Positions 1-9,872 are shown, numbered from the stretch's first letter. The stretch is 64,000 nucleotides of DNA from Streptomyces sclerotialus (GCA_000719105.1 JODX01000001.1:248001-312000), one strand, 5' to 3'. Program-made: numbers and translations. The notes: generated by a model from the letters alone, not told the origin.

Positions 1-24
1 GAGCCGCCGTGAGGGGATGCGGGG

Positions 25-912
25 TCACATCCGCTTGAGTACCGCCTGCTTGGCCAGGGCGAACTCCTCGTCCGTCAGTACGCCCGACTTGTGGAGTTCG
101 CCCAGTTCGCGCAGTCGGCGCAGGAGGGCGTCGTGGTCGTCCTCGGGGGCCGGTGCCGGGTCGGCGGGCGGCAGGGGCACCCGGTCCTGCGGTGCCTCGG
201 GGGCCGGCGCCGCCGCCGGGTGCGGGAGCCGCGCCTGGACCGCTGCCGCGACCAGTGCCATCAGTGTGTCCTTCTTGAAGCCCCACAGTTCCACGGCGTT
301 GGGGTCGTACTTGGGCGGCGCCTTGGTGGCCGTGCGCTTCACGGTGAAGCGGATGTAGCCGCTCTCCAGGCCGGCCGACGGCTGCCACTCCACGATGTCG
401 ATGTCGTCCAGCGCGAGCGTGCGGGCACCGGCGGCGGCCTTCGCCTCCTCCGTCTTCCAGTTCCACTCCAGGCGCACCTGCTCACCGTCGAAGCTCACCG
501 TGCCGTCCCCGGCGGAGACGGAGAGCGGTACGGCGGGCCCCGGCAGGAGATAGCGGTCGACGGCACCGGCGGGCACCTGGTCGAGGAACAGGGCGCCGCG
601 CACCTCGTCCACGATGTACTCGGCGACGCCGTAGCGGTCCGACTCGACGAGGAGCTGATAGGGGTCGTTGCCCTCGGTGAGACGGCCGCCGGTCGCCTGC
701 AGGAGCGGGTCGGCGCCGTCGCGCAGCCGCAGCCGCAGCCGCCCCGACTTCTTCCCGTGCTCGAACGAGATGCCCGCCAACGCGTCCAGCGGGACGGTCA
801 GTTCACCCAGCGTCTTCCGTAGCAGGCTCACGCCCTTGTCGCGGCCCGGGGTCAGCCGCAGCGCGTCGCCGTCGAAGATCCACGTGCCGTCCCGCTGGAT
901 GATTTCCGCCAT
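25..912 (-). CDS. DUF4429 protein with C-terminal SHOCT domain
   Basis: The 295-residue protein has no signal peptide or membrane segment. The N-terminal (about 5-110) and central (about 130-225) parts look like two copies of the DUF4429 fold: each has a W/V-x-FDG start, a basic strand and an I/L-x-F/L-R-F/L end. A proline/alanine-rich linker leads to a C-terminal SHOCT segment (about 262-295, with LRRLRELGELHKSGVLTDEEF), a short helical module found at the ends of many bacterial proteins and thought to mediate oligomerisation. The ATG start opens directly on conserved sequence. The gene is divergent from the hexosaminidase gene. The molecular function is not known; the domain assignment is by recognition of the pattern, and any physiological role would be a guess. 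Confidence 0.85.
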   Translation of the reverse strand: MAEIIQRDGTWIFDGDALRLTPGRDKGVSLLRKTLGELTVPLDALAGISFEHGKKSGRLRLRLRDGADPLLQATGGRLTEGNDPYQLLVESDRYGVAEYIVDEVRGALFLDQVPAGAVDRYLLPGPAVPLSVSAGDGTVSFDGEQVRLEWNWKTEEAKAAAGARTLALDDIDIVEWQPSAGLESGYIRFTVKRTATKAPPKYDPNAVELWGFKKDTLMALVAAAVQARLPHPAAAPAPEAPQDRVPLPPADPAPAPEDDHDALLRRLRELGELHKSGVLTDEEFALAKQAVLKRM

Positions 913-943
913 GGGGGTGATTCTCCCACCGGCTGTGCGGGAG

Positions 944-959
944 AGTGGTCTATACCCAT
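944..959. promoter_or_regulatory. DasR-responsive element (dre-like) upstream of GH20 gene
   Basis: AGTGGTCTATACCCAT matches the known DasR operator consensus A(C/G)TGGTCTAGACCA(C/G)T at 13 of 16 positions, including the core TGGTCTA. It lies about 36 bp before the GTG start of the hexosaminidase gene. DasR is the GntR-family regulator of N-acetylglucosamine and chitin metabolism in Streptomyces, and hexosaminidases are known members of its regulon, so the position makes biological sense. Confidence 0.75.
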
Positions 960-994
960 CTGGACGATGGGTGACTGATGGAAGGGAGCTTGAG

Positions 995-2617
995 GTGACA
1001 CAGCACCACCATCACAGAACGACTCGCCTTCTCGGATCGCTGCTGCTCGTCGCGGCGGCCGGTGCCTTCACCGTCGGCGCGGCACCCGCCCCGGCGGCGG
1101 ACGGCGACAGCACGGCCGCCGTCCCCCTGACCCGGGTGATCCCGGCCCCCGCGTCCGTGACGGCGGGCGGCGCGCCGTACCGGATCACCGGCGGTACGCA
1201 CATCCATGTGGACGACTCGCGGGAGGCGCGCCGGATCGGCAGCTACCTCGCGGACGTCCTGCGGCCCTCGACCGGCTACCGGCTGCCGGTCACGGACGAC
1301 AGCGACCGGCACGGCGGCGGCATCCGCCTCACCCTGAAGAGCAAGGACAAGTCCCTGGGCGGCGAGGGCTACCGCCTCGAGAGCGGCCGCCACGGGGTGA
1401 CGATCAGCGCTCGCGAGCCCGCCGGGCTGTTCCACGGCGTGCAGACCCTGCGCCAGCTCCTGCCCGCCGCCGTCGAGCGGGACTCCCGGCAGCCCGGCCC
1501 GTGGCTCGTCGCGGGCGGCACCGTCGAGGACACCCCGCGCTACGCCTGGCGCGGCGCGATGCTCGACGTCTCCCGGCACTTCTTCTCGGTGGACGAGGTC
1601 AAGCGGTACATCGACCAACTCGCCCTCTACAAGCTCAACAAGCTGCACCTGCACCTCAGCGACGACCAGGGCTGGCGCATCGCGATCGACTCCTGGCCGC
1701 GGCTCGCCACGTACGGCGGATCCACGGAGGTCGGCGGCGGCCCGGGCGGGCACTACACCAAGGCGGACTACAAGGAGATCGTCCGCTACGCGGCCGCCCG
1801 GCACCTGGAGGTCGTCCCCGAGATCGACATGCCCGGCCACACCAACGCGGCGCTCGCCTCCTACGCCGAACTGAACTGCGACGGCGTGGCGCCCCCGCTC
1901 TACACCGGCATCGAGGTCGGCTTCAGCTCGCTGTGCGTGAACAAGGAGATCACGTACGACTTCGTGGAGGACGTGGTCCGCGAGCTGGCCGCCCTCACCC
2001 CCGGCCGCTACCTCCACATCGGCGGTGACGAGGCGCACTCCACCAGTCACGAGGACTATGTGACGTTCATGGAGCGGGTCCAGCCGGTCGTCGCCGAGTA
2101 CGGCAAGACCGTGATCGGCTGGCACCAGCTGACCGGGGCGGAGCCGGCCGAGGGCGCGCTCGCGCAGTACTGGGGGACGGACCGCACCTCCGCGGCGGAG
2201 AAGGAGCAGGTCGCGGCGGCCGCGCGGAACGGCACGGGACTGATCCTCTCGCCCGCCGACCGGGCCTACCTCGACATGAAGTACGACAAGGACACCCCGC
2301 TCGGCCTGGCCTGGGCCGGATACGTGGACGTGCAGCGGTCGTACGACTGGAACCCCGGCGAGTACCTTCCGGGCGCCCCGGCGTCGGCCGTCCGGGGGGT
2401 CGAGGCGCCGCTGTGGACCGAGACGCTCGGGGACAGCGGCCAGCTCGAGTACATGGCGTTCCCGAGGCTGCCGGGCGTGGCCGAGCTGGGCTGGTCGCCG
2501 GCGTCGACGCACGACTGGGACGCCTACAGGGAGCGGCTCGCGGCGCAGGGACCGCGCTGGGACGCGCTCGGCATCAACTACCACCGGGCGCCGGACGTGC
2601 CCTGGCCCGCCCGATGA
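995..2617 (+). CDS. Secreted beta-N-acetylhexosaminidase, GH20 family
   Basis: This 540-residue enzyme should release terminal N-acetylglucosamine from chitin oligomers and related glycans outside the cell. A signal peptide (about residues 1-36: a His/Arg-rich n-region, the hydrophobic LLGSLLLVAAAGAF, then an Ala-rich cleavage area) is followed by the GH20b N-terminal domain (about 45-170) and the GH20 barrel. The catalytic pair sits in HIGGDEAH, with D345 and E346; substrate-site motifs HLHLSDDQGWR and EIDMPGH are present. GTG 995 is chosen because GAAGGGAG lies 6-7 bases upstream and the signal peptide starts there; the frame stays open upstream, but that part has no coding character. The dre-like site upstream suggests repression by DasR, relieved by glucosamine phosphates. 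In S. coelicolor a hexosaminidase gene also borders the desferrioxamine cluster. Confidence 0.93.
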   Translation: MTQHHHHRTTRLLGSLLLVAAAGAFTVGAAPAPAADGDSTAAVPLTRVIPAPASVTAGGAPYRITGGTHIHVDDSREARRIGSYLADVLRPSTGYRLPVTDDSDRHGGGIRLTLKSKDKSLGGEGYRLESGRHGVTISAREPAGLFHGVQTLRQLLPAAVERDSRQPGPWLVAGGTVEDTPRYAWRGAMLDVSRHFFSVDEVKRYIDQLALYKLNKLHLHLSDDQGWRIAIDSWPRLATYGGSTEVGGGPGGHYTKADYKEIVRYAAARHLEVVPEIDMPGHTNAALASYAELNCDGVAPPLYTGIEVGFSSLCVNKEITYDFVEDVVRELAALTPGRYLHIGGDEAHSTSHEDYVTFMERVQPVVAEYGKTVIGWHQLTGAEPAEGALAQYWGTDRTSAAEKEQVAAAARNGTGLILSPADRAYLDMKYDKDTPLGLAWAGYVDVQRSYDWNPGEYLPGAPASAVRGVEAPLWTETLGDSGQLEYMAFPRLPGVAELGWSPASTHDWDAYRERLAAQGPRWDALGINYHRAPDVPWPAR

Positions 2618-2646
2618 CCGTACGGTAGGGGGGCGTTCCGCACGAT

Positions 2647-2685
2647 GACGGGCACCTCGGAGGACCGTACTCCGAGGTGCCCGTC
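2647..2685. terminator. Bidirectional intrinsic terminator between GH20 gene and desD
   Basis: There is a perfect 16-bp stem (2647-2662 paired with 2670-2685) with a 7-base loop, midway between two convergent stop codons. No long T-tract follows on either side, as is common in Streptomyces. Confidence 0.85.
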
Positions 2686-2701
2686 CGTATGGGGGAGGCG
2701 G

Positions 2702-4474
2702 TTACAGCCCCGCGATCGGGTTCTTCAGGTCGCCCACGAGCTGGAGCGCGCCCGAGGGGTCCGCCAGGTCGACCATCTGCTTGTTGTCGCGCAGCTGGAG
2801 CCGGTTGAGGCAGGACAGGGCGAACGCCGGGGCGAACATGTCGTACTGCCGGAACTTGTCCGCCAGCTCCGGCGTCGCCTCCTGGTACTCATGGACCGAC
2901 GCCGCGACCGTGCGCCAGAAGTCGTCCTCCGCCATGACGCCCTCGGTGGCGAGGTCCGCCGCGAGGAAGCGGAAGAAGCAGTCGAAGACGTCCGTGAAGA
3001 TCGACAGGAGTTTCTGGTCGTCGGGGACCTCGACGCGGATGCGGGCGACCTCGGGCGGCAGTACCGCGTCCGGGTCCATCACCGCGATCTCCTCGGCGAT
3101 GTCCTTGTAGACCGCCCGCTGCACCGCGCCGTCCTTGAGCACGAGGATGACGTTCTCGCCGTGCGGCATGTAGACCAGGTCGTACGCGTAGAAGCTGTGC
3201 AGCAGCGGGACGAAGTACGCCCGCAGGTAGCGCGACAGCCACTCGGCCGGGGTGAGCCCGGAGCGCTCGATCAGCGCGGCCGCGAAGGAGTGGCCCTCGT
3301 GGTCGACGTGGAGGAGGGAGGCCATCGTGGCGAGCGACTCGCCGTCCGCCAGCGACGGCACCGGGCTCTCGCGCCACAGCGCGGCCAGCATCTTGCGGTA
3401 GGGGGAGTAGCGGTCGGTGGCGGCCTCGTACTCCAGGTGGCGGTAACCGACGGCGGCGCGCTCGCGGATGATCGACAGGCCCGTCGACTTCAGCACCGGG
3501 TCGTTCTCGATCAGCTGGGCGAGCCAGTCGTTGATCGCCGGGGTGGCCTCCATGTAGGCGGCGGACAGTCCGCGCATGAAGCCCATGTTGAGGACCGAGA
3601 GCGCCGTTTTGACGTAGTGCTTCTCCGGGTGCGAGGCGTTGAAGAAGGTACGTATCGACTGCTGGGCCAGGTACTCGTCGTCGCCCTCGCCCAGGAGCAC
3701 GAGATGCCGCTGGGCGACCTCGGCGGCGAAGGTGACCGACAGCTTGTTCCACCACTGCCAGGGGTGGACCGGGACGAACAGGTAGTCCGCCGGGTCGAGC
3801 TCCTGCTCGCGCAGCACGGCGTGGAAGCGGTCGACGGTGTCCGCGCCCAGCTCCTCACGCAGGAACGCCTCGTACTCGATGCCCACGCCCGCCGTGAACG
3901 CGGCCCGGGAGCGGTGCGCCGCCAGCCAGACCAGCCGGACGGGGCTCGCGGTCTCGGGGGCGTACGCGAGGTACTCGTGGATCCCGAAGCCGAGCCGGCC
4001 GTTGTTCGCGACGAAGCAGGGGTGGCCCTCGGTCATGCCGGTCTCGATGGCCTGGAAGCCGCTCGTGACCAGCTCGGCGACCGGGATCTGGGGCTTGGTG
4101 AGCTTGTAGCAGGTGCCCGAGAGGGTGGAGGAGACCTCCTCCAGGTAGACGGGCAGGATGTCGTCGCTCAGGCCCAGCGCGCCCCTGAACTCGATGAAGA
4201 AGTCCAGCGCGGCGAGGGGGGCCTCGCTGCCGTCGCGGTGCCGGGTGATGGAGTCCGCGTCGACCTGCCAGTGGTCCAGGGCGCGGCGGACGGCGGTGAA
4301 GGTGTAGGCGGCCGAGCCGTCGTCGCTGCGGACGACGTACCGGTCGCCGTCGAGGTGCTCCGGGGTGAGGAGCCGCTCGTGCGAGAACTCCGCGAGGGCT
4401 TTGCGGATCAGGAGGCGGTTGGCCCGCGCCCAGCGGTGGGGGGACAGGTGCGCCACGGCGTCGGACATGGTCAT
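2702..4474 (-). CDS. desD: Desferrioxamine synthetase DesD (IucA/IucC family, NIS synthetase)
   Basis: DesD is the 590-residue NRPS-independent siderophore synthetase that uses ATP to join and cyclise N-hydroxy-N-succinylcadaverine units into desferrioxamine E and related compounds. Family motifs are visible: GHPCFVANNGRLGFG, the VHPWQW segment, and SIRTFFNASHPEKHYVKTAL, which belongs to the ATP/substrate site. The C-terminal third resembles the FhuF-like iron-transporter half of IucA/IucC proteins. It is the last gene of the desABCD operon and overlaps desC by 4 bases (ATGA), which indicates translational coupling. Expression should follow the iron box upstream of desA. Confidence 0.97.
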   Translation of the reverse strand: MTMSDAVAHLSPHRWARANRLLIRKALAEFSHERLLTPEHLDGDRYVVRSDDGSAAYTFTAVRRALDHWQVDADSITRHRDGSEAPLAALDFFIEFRGALGLSDDILPVYLEEVSSTLSGTCYKLTKPQIPVAELVTSGFQAIETGMTEGHPCFVANNGRLGFGIHEYLAYAPETASPVRLVWLAAHRSRAAFTAGVGIEYEAFLREELGADTVDRFHAVLREQELDPADYLFVPVHPWQWWNKLSVTFAAEVAQRHLVLLGEGDDEYLAQQSIRTFFNASHPEKHYVKTALSVLNMGFMRGLSAAYMEATPAINDWLAQLIENDPVLKSTGLSIIRERAAVGYRHLEYEAATDRYSPYRKMLAALWRESPVPSLADGESLATMASLLHVDHEGHSFAAALIERSGLTPAEWLSRYLRAYFVPLLHSFYAYDLVYMPHGENVILVLKDGAVQRAVYKDIAEEIAVMDPDAVLPPEVARIRVEVPDDQKLLSIFTDVFDCFFRFLAADLATEGVMAEDDFWRTVAASVHEYQEATPELADKFRQYDMFAPAFALSCLNRLQLRDNKQMVDLADPSGALQLVGDLKNPIAGL

Positions 4475-5037
4475 ACAGCCACTCCTCGTGCAGCCAGGCT
4501 GCGCTTGCTCGCGAAGAAGCGTTCGCGCGTGCAGAAGCTCAGCAGGGCGCGCTTCTCCGGCTTGTCGATCTCACGCGCGGGCACGAAGCCGACGGCCTCG
4601 TTGAGCGCGCGCACTGCCTTGTTGTGTACGTCGGGTTCGACCACGACCCGCCGGGTGCCCGGGTCGGCGAACAGCTCGTCCATGACCGCGGTGATCACCG
4701 CTCTGGTGAAGCCGTGCACGGGCCGGTCGGTGGGGGCGACCAGGAAGTGCATGCCGACGTCGCCCGGCTCGGGCTCGTACAGGCCGACCAGCTCGCGGTG
4801 GGCCGGGTCGTACTTCTCCATCAGGAAGGCGGGCTCGCCGTCGTGCAGGCCGAGGTACGCGTGCTGGTGCTCGTCGGCCGCGATGTCCATGTAGGCCCGC
4901 TCGACGTCCACGAGTCTCGCGTTCTGCATCATCCAGAACGCCGACTTGGGGTGGGTCAGCCAGTCGTGCAGCAGCTCGGCGTCCTCGAGGGGGTCGACAG
5001 GGCGGAACGTGAACGTCCCGATACCGGCGGCGCTCAT
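4471..5037 (-). CDS. desC: Desferrioxamine acyltransferase DesC (GNAT-like)
   Basis: The 188-residue acyl-CoA transferase acylates N-hydroxycadaverine (succinyl-CoA or acetyl-CoA as donor) to give the hydroxamic acid building blocks of desferrioxamines. It resembles the IucB/RhbD-type siderophore acetyltransferases (PF13523): the N-terminal [22 protein letters not shown] and the acyl-CoA-binding region around [20 protein letters not shown] are recognisable. The start overlaps the desB stop by 4 bases and its end overlaps desD by 4 bases, so it is tightly embedded in the desABCD operon. Confidence 0.96.
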   Translation of the reverse strand: MSAAGIGTFTFRPVDPLEDAELLHDWLTHPKSAFWMMQNARLVDVERAYMDIAADEHQHAYLGLHDGEPAFLMEKYDPAHRELVGLYEPEPGDVGMHFLVAPTDRPVHGFTRAVITAVMDELFADPGTRRVVVEPDVHNKAVRALNEAVGFVPAREIDKPEKRALLSFCTRERFFASKRSLAARGVAV

Positions 5038-6353
5038 ACGGCGAACTCCTGGAACGCGATCGTCTTCTCCACGGGGTAGTACTCCGTCCCCAGCAGCTCA
5101 CTGATGATGAAGCTGTTGCGGTACGCGCCCATGCCCAGGTCCGGCGAGGTGATCGAGTGGGTGTGGACGCCCGCGTTCTGGAGGAAGACTCCGCGGCCGG
5201 TGGTGTCGATCGCGTAGTTGCGGGCCACGTCGAAGCGGCCGTGGCCGTCGAAGCGGAGGCGGTCGCGGACCGGCTCCAGGAAGGCCGGCTGCTCGTAGTG
5301 GTAGCCGGTGGCGAGGACCAGGCCCTCGGTGGTGATCTCGAAGTCCTTGTCCTGCTCGTCCTGGTGGAAGCCCAGGCGGTAGACACCGCCCTCGTAGCGG
5401 GCCGTGTTCAGCGAGGAGTTGGTGAGCAGTCGGGTGGGGACCGGGCGGCCGCCGCTTTCGACGTTCTTCCGGTACAGCAGGTCGAAGATCGAGTCGATCA
5501 GCTCCGAGTTGATGCCCTTGAACAGGCCCTTCTGCTGCTTCTCCAGCCGGTAGCGGGTCTCCTCGGGCAGCGCGCGGAAGTAGTCGATGTAGTCCGGGGA
5601 CGTCATCTCCAGCGTCAGCTTGGTGTACTCGAGAGGGAAGAAGCGCGGGGAGCGCGTCACCCAGTTGAGCTGGTAGCCGTGCGCGTCGATCTCGGCGAGG
5701 AGCTCGTAGTAGATCTCCGCGGCGCTCTGGCCGCTGCCGACGATCGTGATCGACCTCTTCGACTGCAGCTCGGCTTTGCGCTGCATGTACTGCGCGTTGT
5801 GGAAGAAGTCGCCGTCGAGTCCGCGGCACGCCTCGGGGATGTACGGGACCGTGCCGGTGCCGAGGACCAGGTGGCGCGCGCGGTACGTGTCGCCGGTCTC
5901 CGTGCGGACGGCGTAGAGCTCGGCCGCCTCGTCGTACGTGACCTCGGTGACCGTCGTGCCGAAGCGGATGCTGCTCAGTCCGGCGGCGGCCCAGCGGCAG
6001 TAGTCGTCGTACTCGACGCGCAACGGGTAGAAGTTCTCGCGGATGTAGAACGAGTACAGCCGCCCGCGCTCCTTGAGGTAGTTCAGGAAGGAGTACGGCG
6101 ACGTCGGGTCGGCCAGGGTCACCAGGTCCGACATGAAGGGCGTCTGGAGGTGGGCGCCGTCCAGGAACATGCCCTTGTGCCACTCGAAGTCCGGCTTCGA
6201 CTCCAGGAAGACGCCGTCGAGCTCGGCGATCGGCTCGGTGAGGCAGGCCAGGCCGAGGTTGAAGGGACCGAGCCCGATGCCCACGAAGTCGTACGTGGTG
6301 TCACTGGGTTCAGGAAGCGCGGACAAGGGACTCTCCCAGGTACTGCTCGGCAT
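5034..6353 (-). CDS. desB: Cadaverine N-hydroxylase DesB (lysine/ornithine N-monooxygenase family)
   Basis: This is the 439-residue FAD- and NADPH-dependent monooxygenase that hydroxylates cadaverine made by DesA. The FAD-binding [14 protein letters not shown] lies near residues 25-38, the NADPH-binding [15 protein letters not shown] is in the middle, and the C-terminal [10 protein letters not shown] motif is typical of the family. The annotated ATG makes the gene overlap the end of desA by 44 bases, which is longer than the usual 4-base overlaps of this operon. A later start is possible, but the N-terminal residues before VGIGLGP are of normal length for this family. Confidence 0.96.
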   Translation of the reverse strand: MPSSTWESPLSALPEPSDTTYDFVGIGLGPFNLGLACLTEPIAELDGVFLESKPDFEWHKGMFLDGAHLQTPFMSDLVTLADPTSPYSFLNYLKERGRLYSFYIRENFYPLRVEYDDYCRWAAAGLSSIRFGTTVTEVTYDEAAELYAVRTETGDTYRARHLVLGTGTVPYIPEACRGLDGDFFHNAQYMQRKAELQSKRSITIVGSGQSAAEIYYELLAEIDAHGYQLNWVTRSPRFFPLEYTKLTLEMTSPDYIDYFRALPEETRYRLEKQQKGLFKGINSELIDSIFDLLYRKNVESGGRPVPTRLLTNSSLNTARYEGGVYRLGFHQDEQDKDFEITTEGLVLATGYHYEQPAFLEPVRDRLRFDGHGRFDVARNYAIDTTGRGVFLQNAGVHTHSITSPDLGMGAYRNSFIISELLGTEYYPVEKTIAFQEFAV

Positions 6354-7752
6354 GGCCGGCGATCAGATCGAGGACGGCGGCGATGTCGCCGGTCGTGGTC
6401 TCGGGATTGAGCAGGGTGAACTTCAGGTAGTGGCGCCCGCCGACCTTGGTGCCCGCGACCACCGCGTCACCGGAGGCGAACAGTGCCTTGCGGGCGTACA
6501 GGTTGGCGCGGTCGATCTCGGCCGGGTCGGTGACGGCCTCCGGGATGTAGCGGAAGACCAGCGTGGACAGGCTGGGCTCGACCACCACGTCGAAGCGCGG
6601 GTCGGCGGCGAGCAGTTTCCAGCCCTCCGCGGCCAGGTCGCAGACCTCGTCGAAGAGGCTGCCGATGCCGTCGGCGCCCATCGTGCGCAGCGTCACCCAC
6701 AGCTTGAGCGCGTCGAAGCGGCGGGTGGTCTGGAGGGACTTGTCGACCTGGTTGGGGATGCGCTCCTGCACCATGCGGCGCGGGTTGAGGTACTCGGCGT
6801 GGTACGTGGCGTGGCGCAGCGTGGCGGCGTCGCGGACCAGCACGGCGGAGGAGCTCACCGGCTGGAAGAAGGACTTGTGGTAGTCGACGGTGACCGAGTC
6901 GGCGCGCTCGATGCCGGTGAGGAGGTGGCGGCGGGTCGGCGAGGCGAGCAGTCCGCAGCCGTAGGCGGCGTCCACGTGCATCCACGCCCCGTACTGCGCG
7001 CACAGCTCGGCGATCTCGGGCAGCGGGTCGATGGAGCCGAAGTCGGTGGTGCCGGCGGTGGCGACGACGGCCATGGGGACGAGGCCGTCGCGGTGGCAGC
7101 GCTCCAGTTCGCGGGCGAGCGCCACCGTCTGCATGCGCTTGTCGTGGTCGACGGGGATCGAGACCACGGACTCGGCGGGCAGACCCAGCAGTTTCGCCGA
7201 CTTCTTCACGCTGAAGTGGCTGACCTCGGAGGCGAAGACGCGCAGTTTGGCGAGGTCATCGCTTTTCGCCTCCTCACGGGCCAGCAGCAGCGCCTGGAGG
7301 TTGGACTGGGTGCCGCCGGAGGTGAACACCCCGTCGGCGGCCGGGCCGAGGCCGATGCGCTCGGTCGTCCAGTCGATGAGCCTGCGCTCGATGAGGGTGC
7401 CGCCGGCCGACTGGTCCCAGGTGTCCAGGGAGGAGTTGACGGCGGACAGGACGGCCTCGCCGACGACCGCCGGGATGACGACCGGGCAGTTGAGGTGGGC
7501 CAGGTAGCGGGGGTGGTGGAAGTAGATCGCGTCGCGGAGGTAGACCTCTTCGAGCTCATCCAGGACCGCGGTGGTGTCGCCCAGCGGACGGTCCAGGTCG
7601 ATCTGCTCGATACGGGGCGCGAGAGCGTCGACGGTGACGCCGGTGAACGGACGGTCGGTGGTGGCGAGTCTGGCCGCCACCCGCTCCACGCCTTCGGTCA
7701 CGGAGCGGCGGTACTGCTCCGCGGTCGTGTCATTGAGCAGGTGCGAGCGCAT
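6310..7752 (-). CDS. desA: Lysine decarboxylase DesA (PLP-dependent, group II)
   Basis: DesA (480 residues) decarboxylates lysine to cadaverine, the first committed step to desferrioxamine. It belongs to the group II pyridoxal-phosphate decarboxylases: the [11 protein letters not shown] aspartate motif and the PLP-lysine motif [11 protein letters not shown] are present, as are [12 protein letters not shown] and other cofactor-site segments. It is the first gene of the biosynthetic operon and has its own iron box about 70-85 bp upstream of the start. desE and desF have the same orientation upstream but are separated by this regulatory region. Confidence 0.97.
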   Translation of the reverse strand: MRSHLLNDTTAEQYRRSVTEGVERVAARLATTDRPFTGVTVDALAPRIEQIDLDRPLGDTTAVLDELEEVYLRDAIYFHHPRYLAHLNCPVVIPAVVGEAVLSAVNSSLDTWDQSAGGTLIERRLIDWTTERIGLGPAADGVFTSGGTQSNLQALLLAREEAKSDDLAKLRVFASEVSHFSVKKSAKLLGLPAESVVSIPVDHDKRMQTVALARELERCHRDGLVPMAVVATAGTTDFGSIDPLPEIAELCAQYGAWMHVDAAYGCGLLASPTRRHLLTGIERADSVTVDYHKSFFQPVSSSAVLVRDAATLRHATYHAEYLNPRRMVQERIPNQVDKSLQTTRRFDALKLWVTLRTMGADGIGSLFDEVCDLAAEGWKLLAADPRFDVVVEPSLSTLVFRYIPEAVTDPAEIDRANLYARKALFASGDAVVAGTKVGGRHYLKFTLLNPETTTGDIAAVLDLIAGHAEQYLGESLVRAS

Positions 7753-7819
7753 GGTGGGGGTCCTCCGAGGGGACAGTCCGTGCGGGACGGGGAGAGCGGG
7801 TGAAGTCGCGCGCTTCGAC

Positions 7820-7838
7820 TTAGGGAAGCCTAACCTAA
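7820..7838. promoter_or_regulatory. Iron box (DmdR1-type operator) of desABCD
   Basis: Read on the minus strand this is TTAGGTTAGGCTTCCCTAA, 17 of 19 matches to the actinomycete iron-box consensus TTAGGTTAGGCTCACCTAA bound by DmdR/DtxR repressors with ferrous iron. It lies between desF and desA, about 70 bp before the desA start, so it should repress desferrioxamine biosynthesis when iron is sufficient. Confidence 0.93.
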
Positions 7839-7876
7839 ATTGATCGAGTCGAAATGCGCCCCGTCCGTGACTGCCG

Positions 7877-8734
7877 TCACTCTCCTCGCGCGCGCAACTG
7901 CTCCTCCGTCAGACCTTCACGCCAGTAGCCGACGAACGTCACGGCGCGCTTGTCGAGGCAGCGCTCGCGCACGAGATGCCGGCGCAGCTCCTTGACCCGG
8001 CCGGACTCCCCGGCGATCCAGGCGTACGGCTGCTCGGCGGACGGGAGTCGGGCCTCCCGGATCGCCTCGACGGCCGTGGGTGCGCCCGCGGAGCGCACCA
8101 GCCAGGTGACCTCGGCGTCGGCCGCGGTGGCCAGTTCCTGGATGTCGTCCGCGTGCTGCACCTCCAGCCACACACGGGCGCCGAGGCCCGGCGGCAGGGA
8201 CTCCAGGATCGCGGAGGCGGCGGGCAGGGCGGTCTCGTCGGCCCACAGCAGTACCAGGTCGGTGCCCTCCGGCGGGCGGAACCGGATGGCCCGGTTGTCG
8301 GCGACCGCCGGGCCGATCAGGGCGACCCGGTCGCCGGGGGCGGCCGTGGCCGCCCAGCGGGAGGCGGGCCCGGCGGGGCAGGCCGCCTCCGGCTCCATAC
8401 CGTGCAGCACGAAGTCGATGTCGATCTCGGCGGTGTCGCCGTGGGCGTCCCGGCGCAGCGCGCGCAGGGTGTACGAGCGCATCACGGCCCGTACGTCCTC
8501 GGGGAGATCCCGCCACGCCTGCCACCAGTTGTCACCGTATTCGATCGGCACGACGGGCTCGGACTGCCCCGGGTGCGGCAGGAACAGGGACAGGGACTGG
8601 TCCCGGCCGTCGGAGTGGAAGGCGAGCAGATCGGGCCCGGCGAAGGTGATCCGGACCAGGGACGGGCCGAGCCGCCTCGTCCGTACGACCTGGAGGGAGA
8701 AGAAACGGAACGGGGCGGCTACGGCCGTGGTCAT
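7877..8734 (-). CDS. desF: Siderophore-interacting FAD protein DesF (ferric-siderophore reductase)
   Basis: This 285-residue protein of the ViuB/SIP family probably releases iron from imported ferrioxamine by reduction. The N-terminal half is the FAD-binding barrel (FFSLQVVRTRRLGPSLVRITFAG; YTLRALRRD resembles the RxYS/T-type FAD site), and the C-terminal half is the SIP reductase domain with VLLWADETALPAASAIL and the YAWIAGESGRVKELRRHLV segment. It lies downstream of desE in the same direction with about 90 bases between, so co-transcription from the desE iron-box promoter is likely. The desEF arrangement matches S. coelicolor. Confidence 0.93.
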   Translation of the reverse strand: MTTAVAAPFRFFSLQVVRTRRLGPSLVRITFAGPDLLAFHSDGRDQSLSLFLPHPGQSEPVVPIEYGDNWWQAWRDLPEDVRAVMRSYTLRALRRDAHGDTAEIDIDFVLHGMEPEAACPAGPASRWAATAAPGDRVALIGPAVADNRAIRFRPPEGTDLVLLWADETALPAASAILESLPPGLGARVWLEVQHADDIQELATAADAEVTWLVRSAGAPTAVEAIREARLPSAEQPYAWIAGESGRVKELRRHLVRERCLDKRAVTFVGYWREGLTEEQLRARGE

Positions 8735-8825
8735 GCTCGTGCTCCTGAGTCGGCGTCAGGGGACGGTGAGGACATGGAGGGGTGGCCGGCGTGCCGTGGC
8801 GGGCGCGCCGGCCGCTACTTGCCGG

Positions 8826-9872
8826 TCAGGCGACCTTCTTCGCGTTCTCGATGGCCTCGGCGAGGTTCTCGAGCAGCGGGGCGCACTTGTCGTAGGAGAG
8901 GATCGGCTCGGCGGAGCGCGCGATGACCTGGCCGGCCTCGACGGCGGGCAGCTTCTTCCAGGTCGCCTCGGTGATGTCGGCGGGCTGGATGGCCGAGGTG
9001 CGGTCGTCCATCATGATGATGTCGGCCGGGTACTTGTCGACGTTCTCCCAGCTGAGGTTCTCGAACCAGCCGCCGCTCTCCGCCTTGGCCTTCTCCGGCG
9101 GCTCGATGAAGTTCACACCGAGGGCCTTGAAGTACTCCAGGTCGATGGAGAGGTTCGTGCCGGAGACGTAGAAGATGTCCTGGCTCGCGGAGCCCACCAG
9201 CACCTTGATGTCGGGCTTGGACTTGGCGGCCTTGCGCAGCCGGGCGGCGGCGTCCTCGAAGCGCTTCTTGGCCGCGGTCACCTTCTCCGCCTTCATGTCG
9301 GCGCCGAGCGACTCGGCCAGCTCCCACATGCGCTCCAGCGGCTGCGTCAGCTGCCGGTCGTAGACCGAGACGGCGACACTCGGGGCGAGCTTGGCGATCT
9401 TGTCCTTGGACGTCTCGGGGACGTACCAGAGGGTGCCCGCGTCGTCGAAGGTGGTGGAGACGAGGACATCGGGCGCGAGCGCCGCGTACTTCTCGACGTT
9501 GAACTGGTCCCAGGCGTTGCCCAGGATCGTCACCTTGCTGATGTCCATGTCACCGGCCTGGACGTCGGCCTTGCCGTCCTGCGTCTTGGTGGGGCCGAAG
9601 ACGCCCTTCACCTCGATGCCGTAGTCGTACAGGGCGGCGGCGGCACCGGTGAAGGCGACGATGTTCGCGGGGACCTCGTCCAGCTTCACGGTCTCGCCGC
9701 GGTCGTCCTTGAACGACCAGGGACCCGACTTGGCCGCGGCCGTCTCGTCACCCGAGCCACTGCTTTTGGTGTCTTCGTCGCCGCAGGCGGCCAGCACGGC
9801 TCCGAGTCCGAGTGCGCCGCCTGCCGCGAGGATGCCGCGGCGAGTGAGGTGAGTGGCACGGGCGTTGGACAT
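8826..9872 (-). CDS. desE: Ferrioxamine-binding lipoprotein DesE (ABC transporter substrate-binding)
   Basis: This 348-residue surface lipoprotein captures ferrioxamines for import. A twin-arginine-like TRRGILAAGG start and the lipobox VLAAC give a modified Cys at residue 30. It is followed by a TroA/BtuF-type periplasmic-binding-protein fold: VPANIVAFTGAAAALYDYGI, LAPDVLVSTTFDDAG and YPADIIMMDDR are typical segments of class III binding proteins. No permease or ATPase gene is adjacent, so the protein must deliver to an ABC importer encoded elsewhere, as in S. coelicolor. The iron box sits about 50 bp upstream. Confidence 0.95.
   Translation of the reverse strand: MSNARATHLTRRGILAAGGALGLGAVLAACGDEDTKSSGSGDETAAAKSGPWSFKDDRGETVKLDEVPANIVAFTGAAAALYDYGIEVKGVFGPTKTQDGKADVQAGDMDISKVTILGNAWDQFNVEKYAALAPDVLVSTTFDDAGTLWYVPETSKDKIAKLAPSVAVSVYDRQLTQPLERMWELAESLGADMKAEKVTAAKKRFEDAAARLRKAAKSKPDIKVLVGSASQDIFYVSGTNLSIDLEYFKALGVNFIEPPEKAKAESGGWFENLSWENVDKYPADIIMMDDRTSAIQPADITEATWKKLPAVEAGQVIARSAEPILSYDKCAPLLENLAEAIENAKKVA

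Noticed and set aside
2645..4894. Long open frame on the plus strand opposite desC and desD
   Set aside because: Antisense shadow of the desferrioxamine genes with no family motif.
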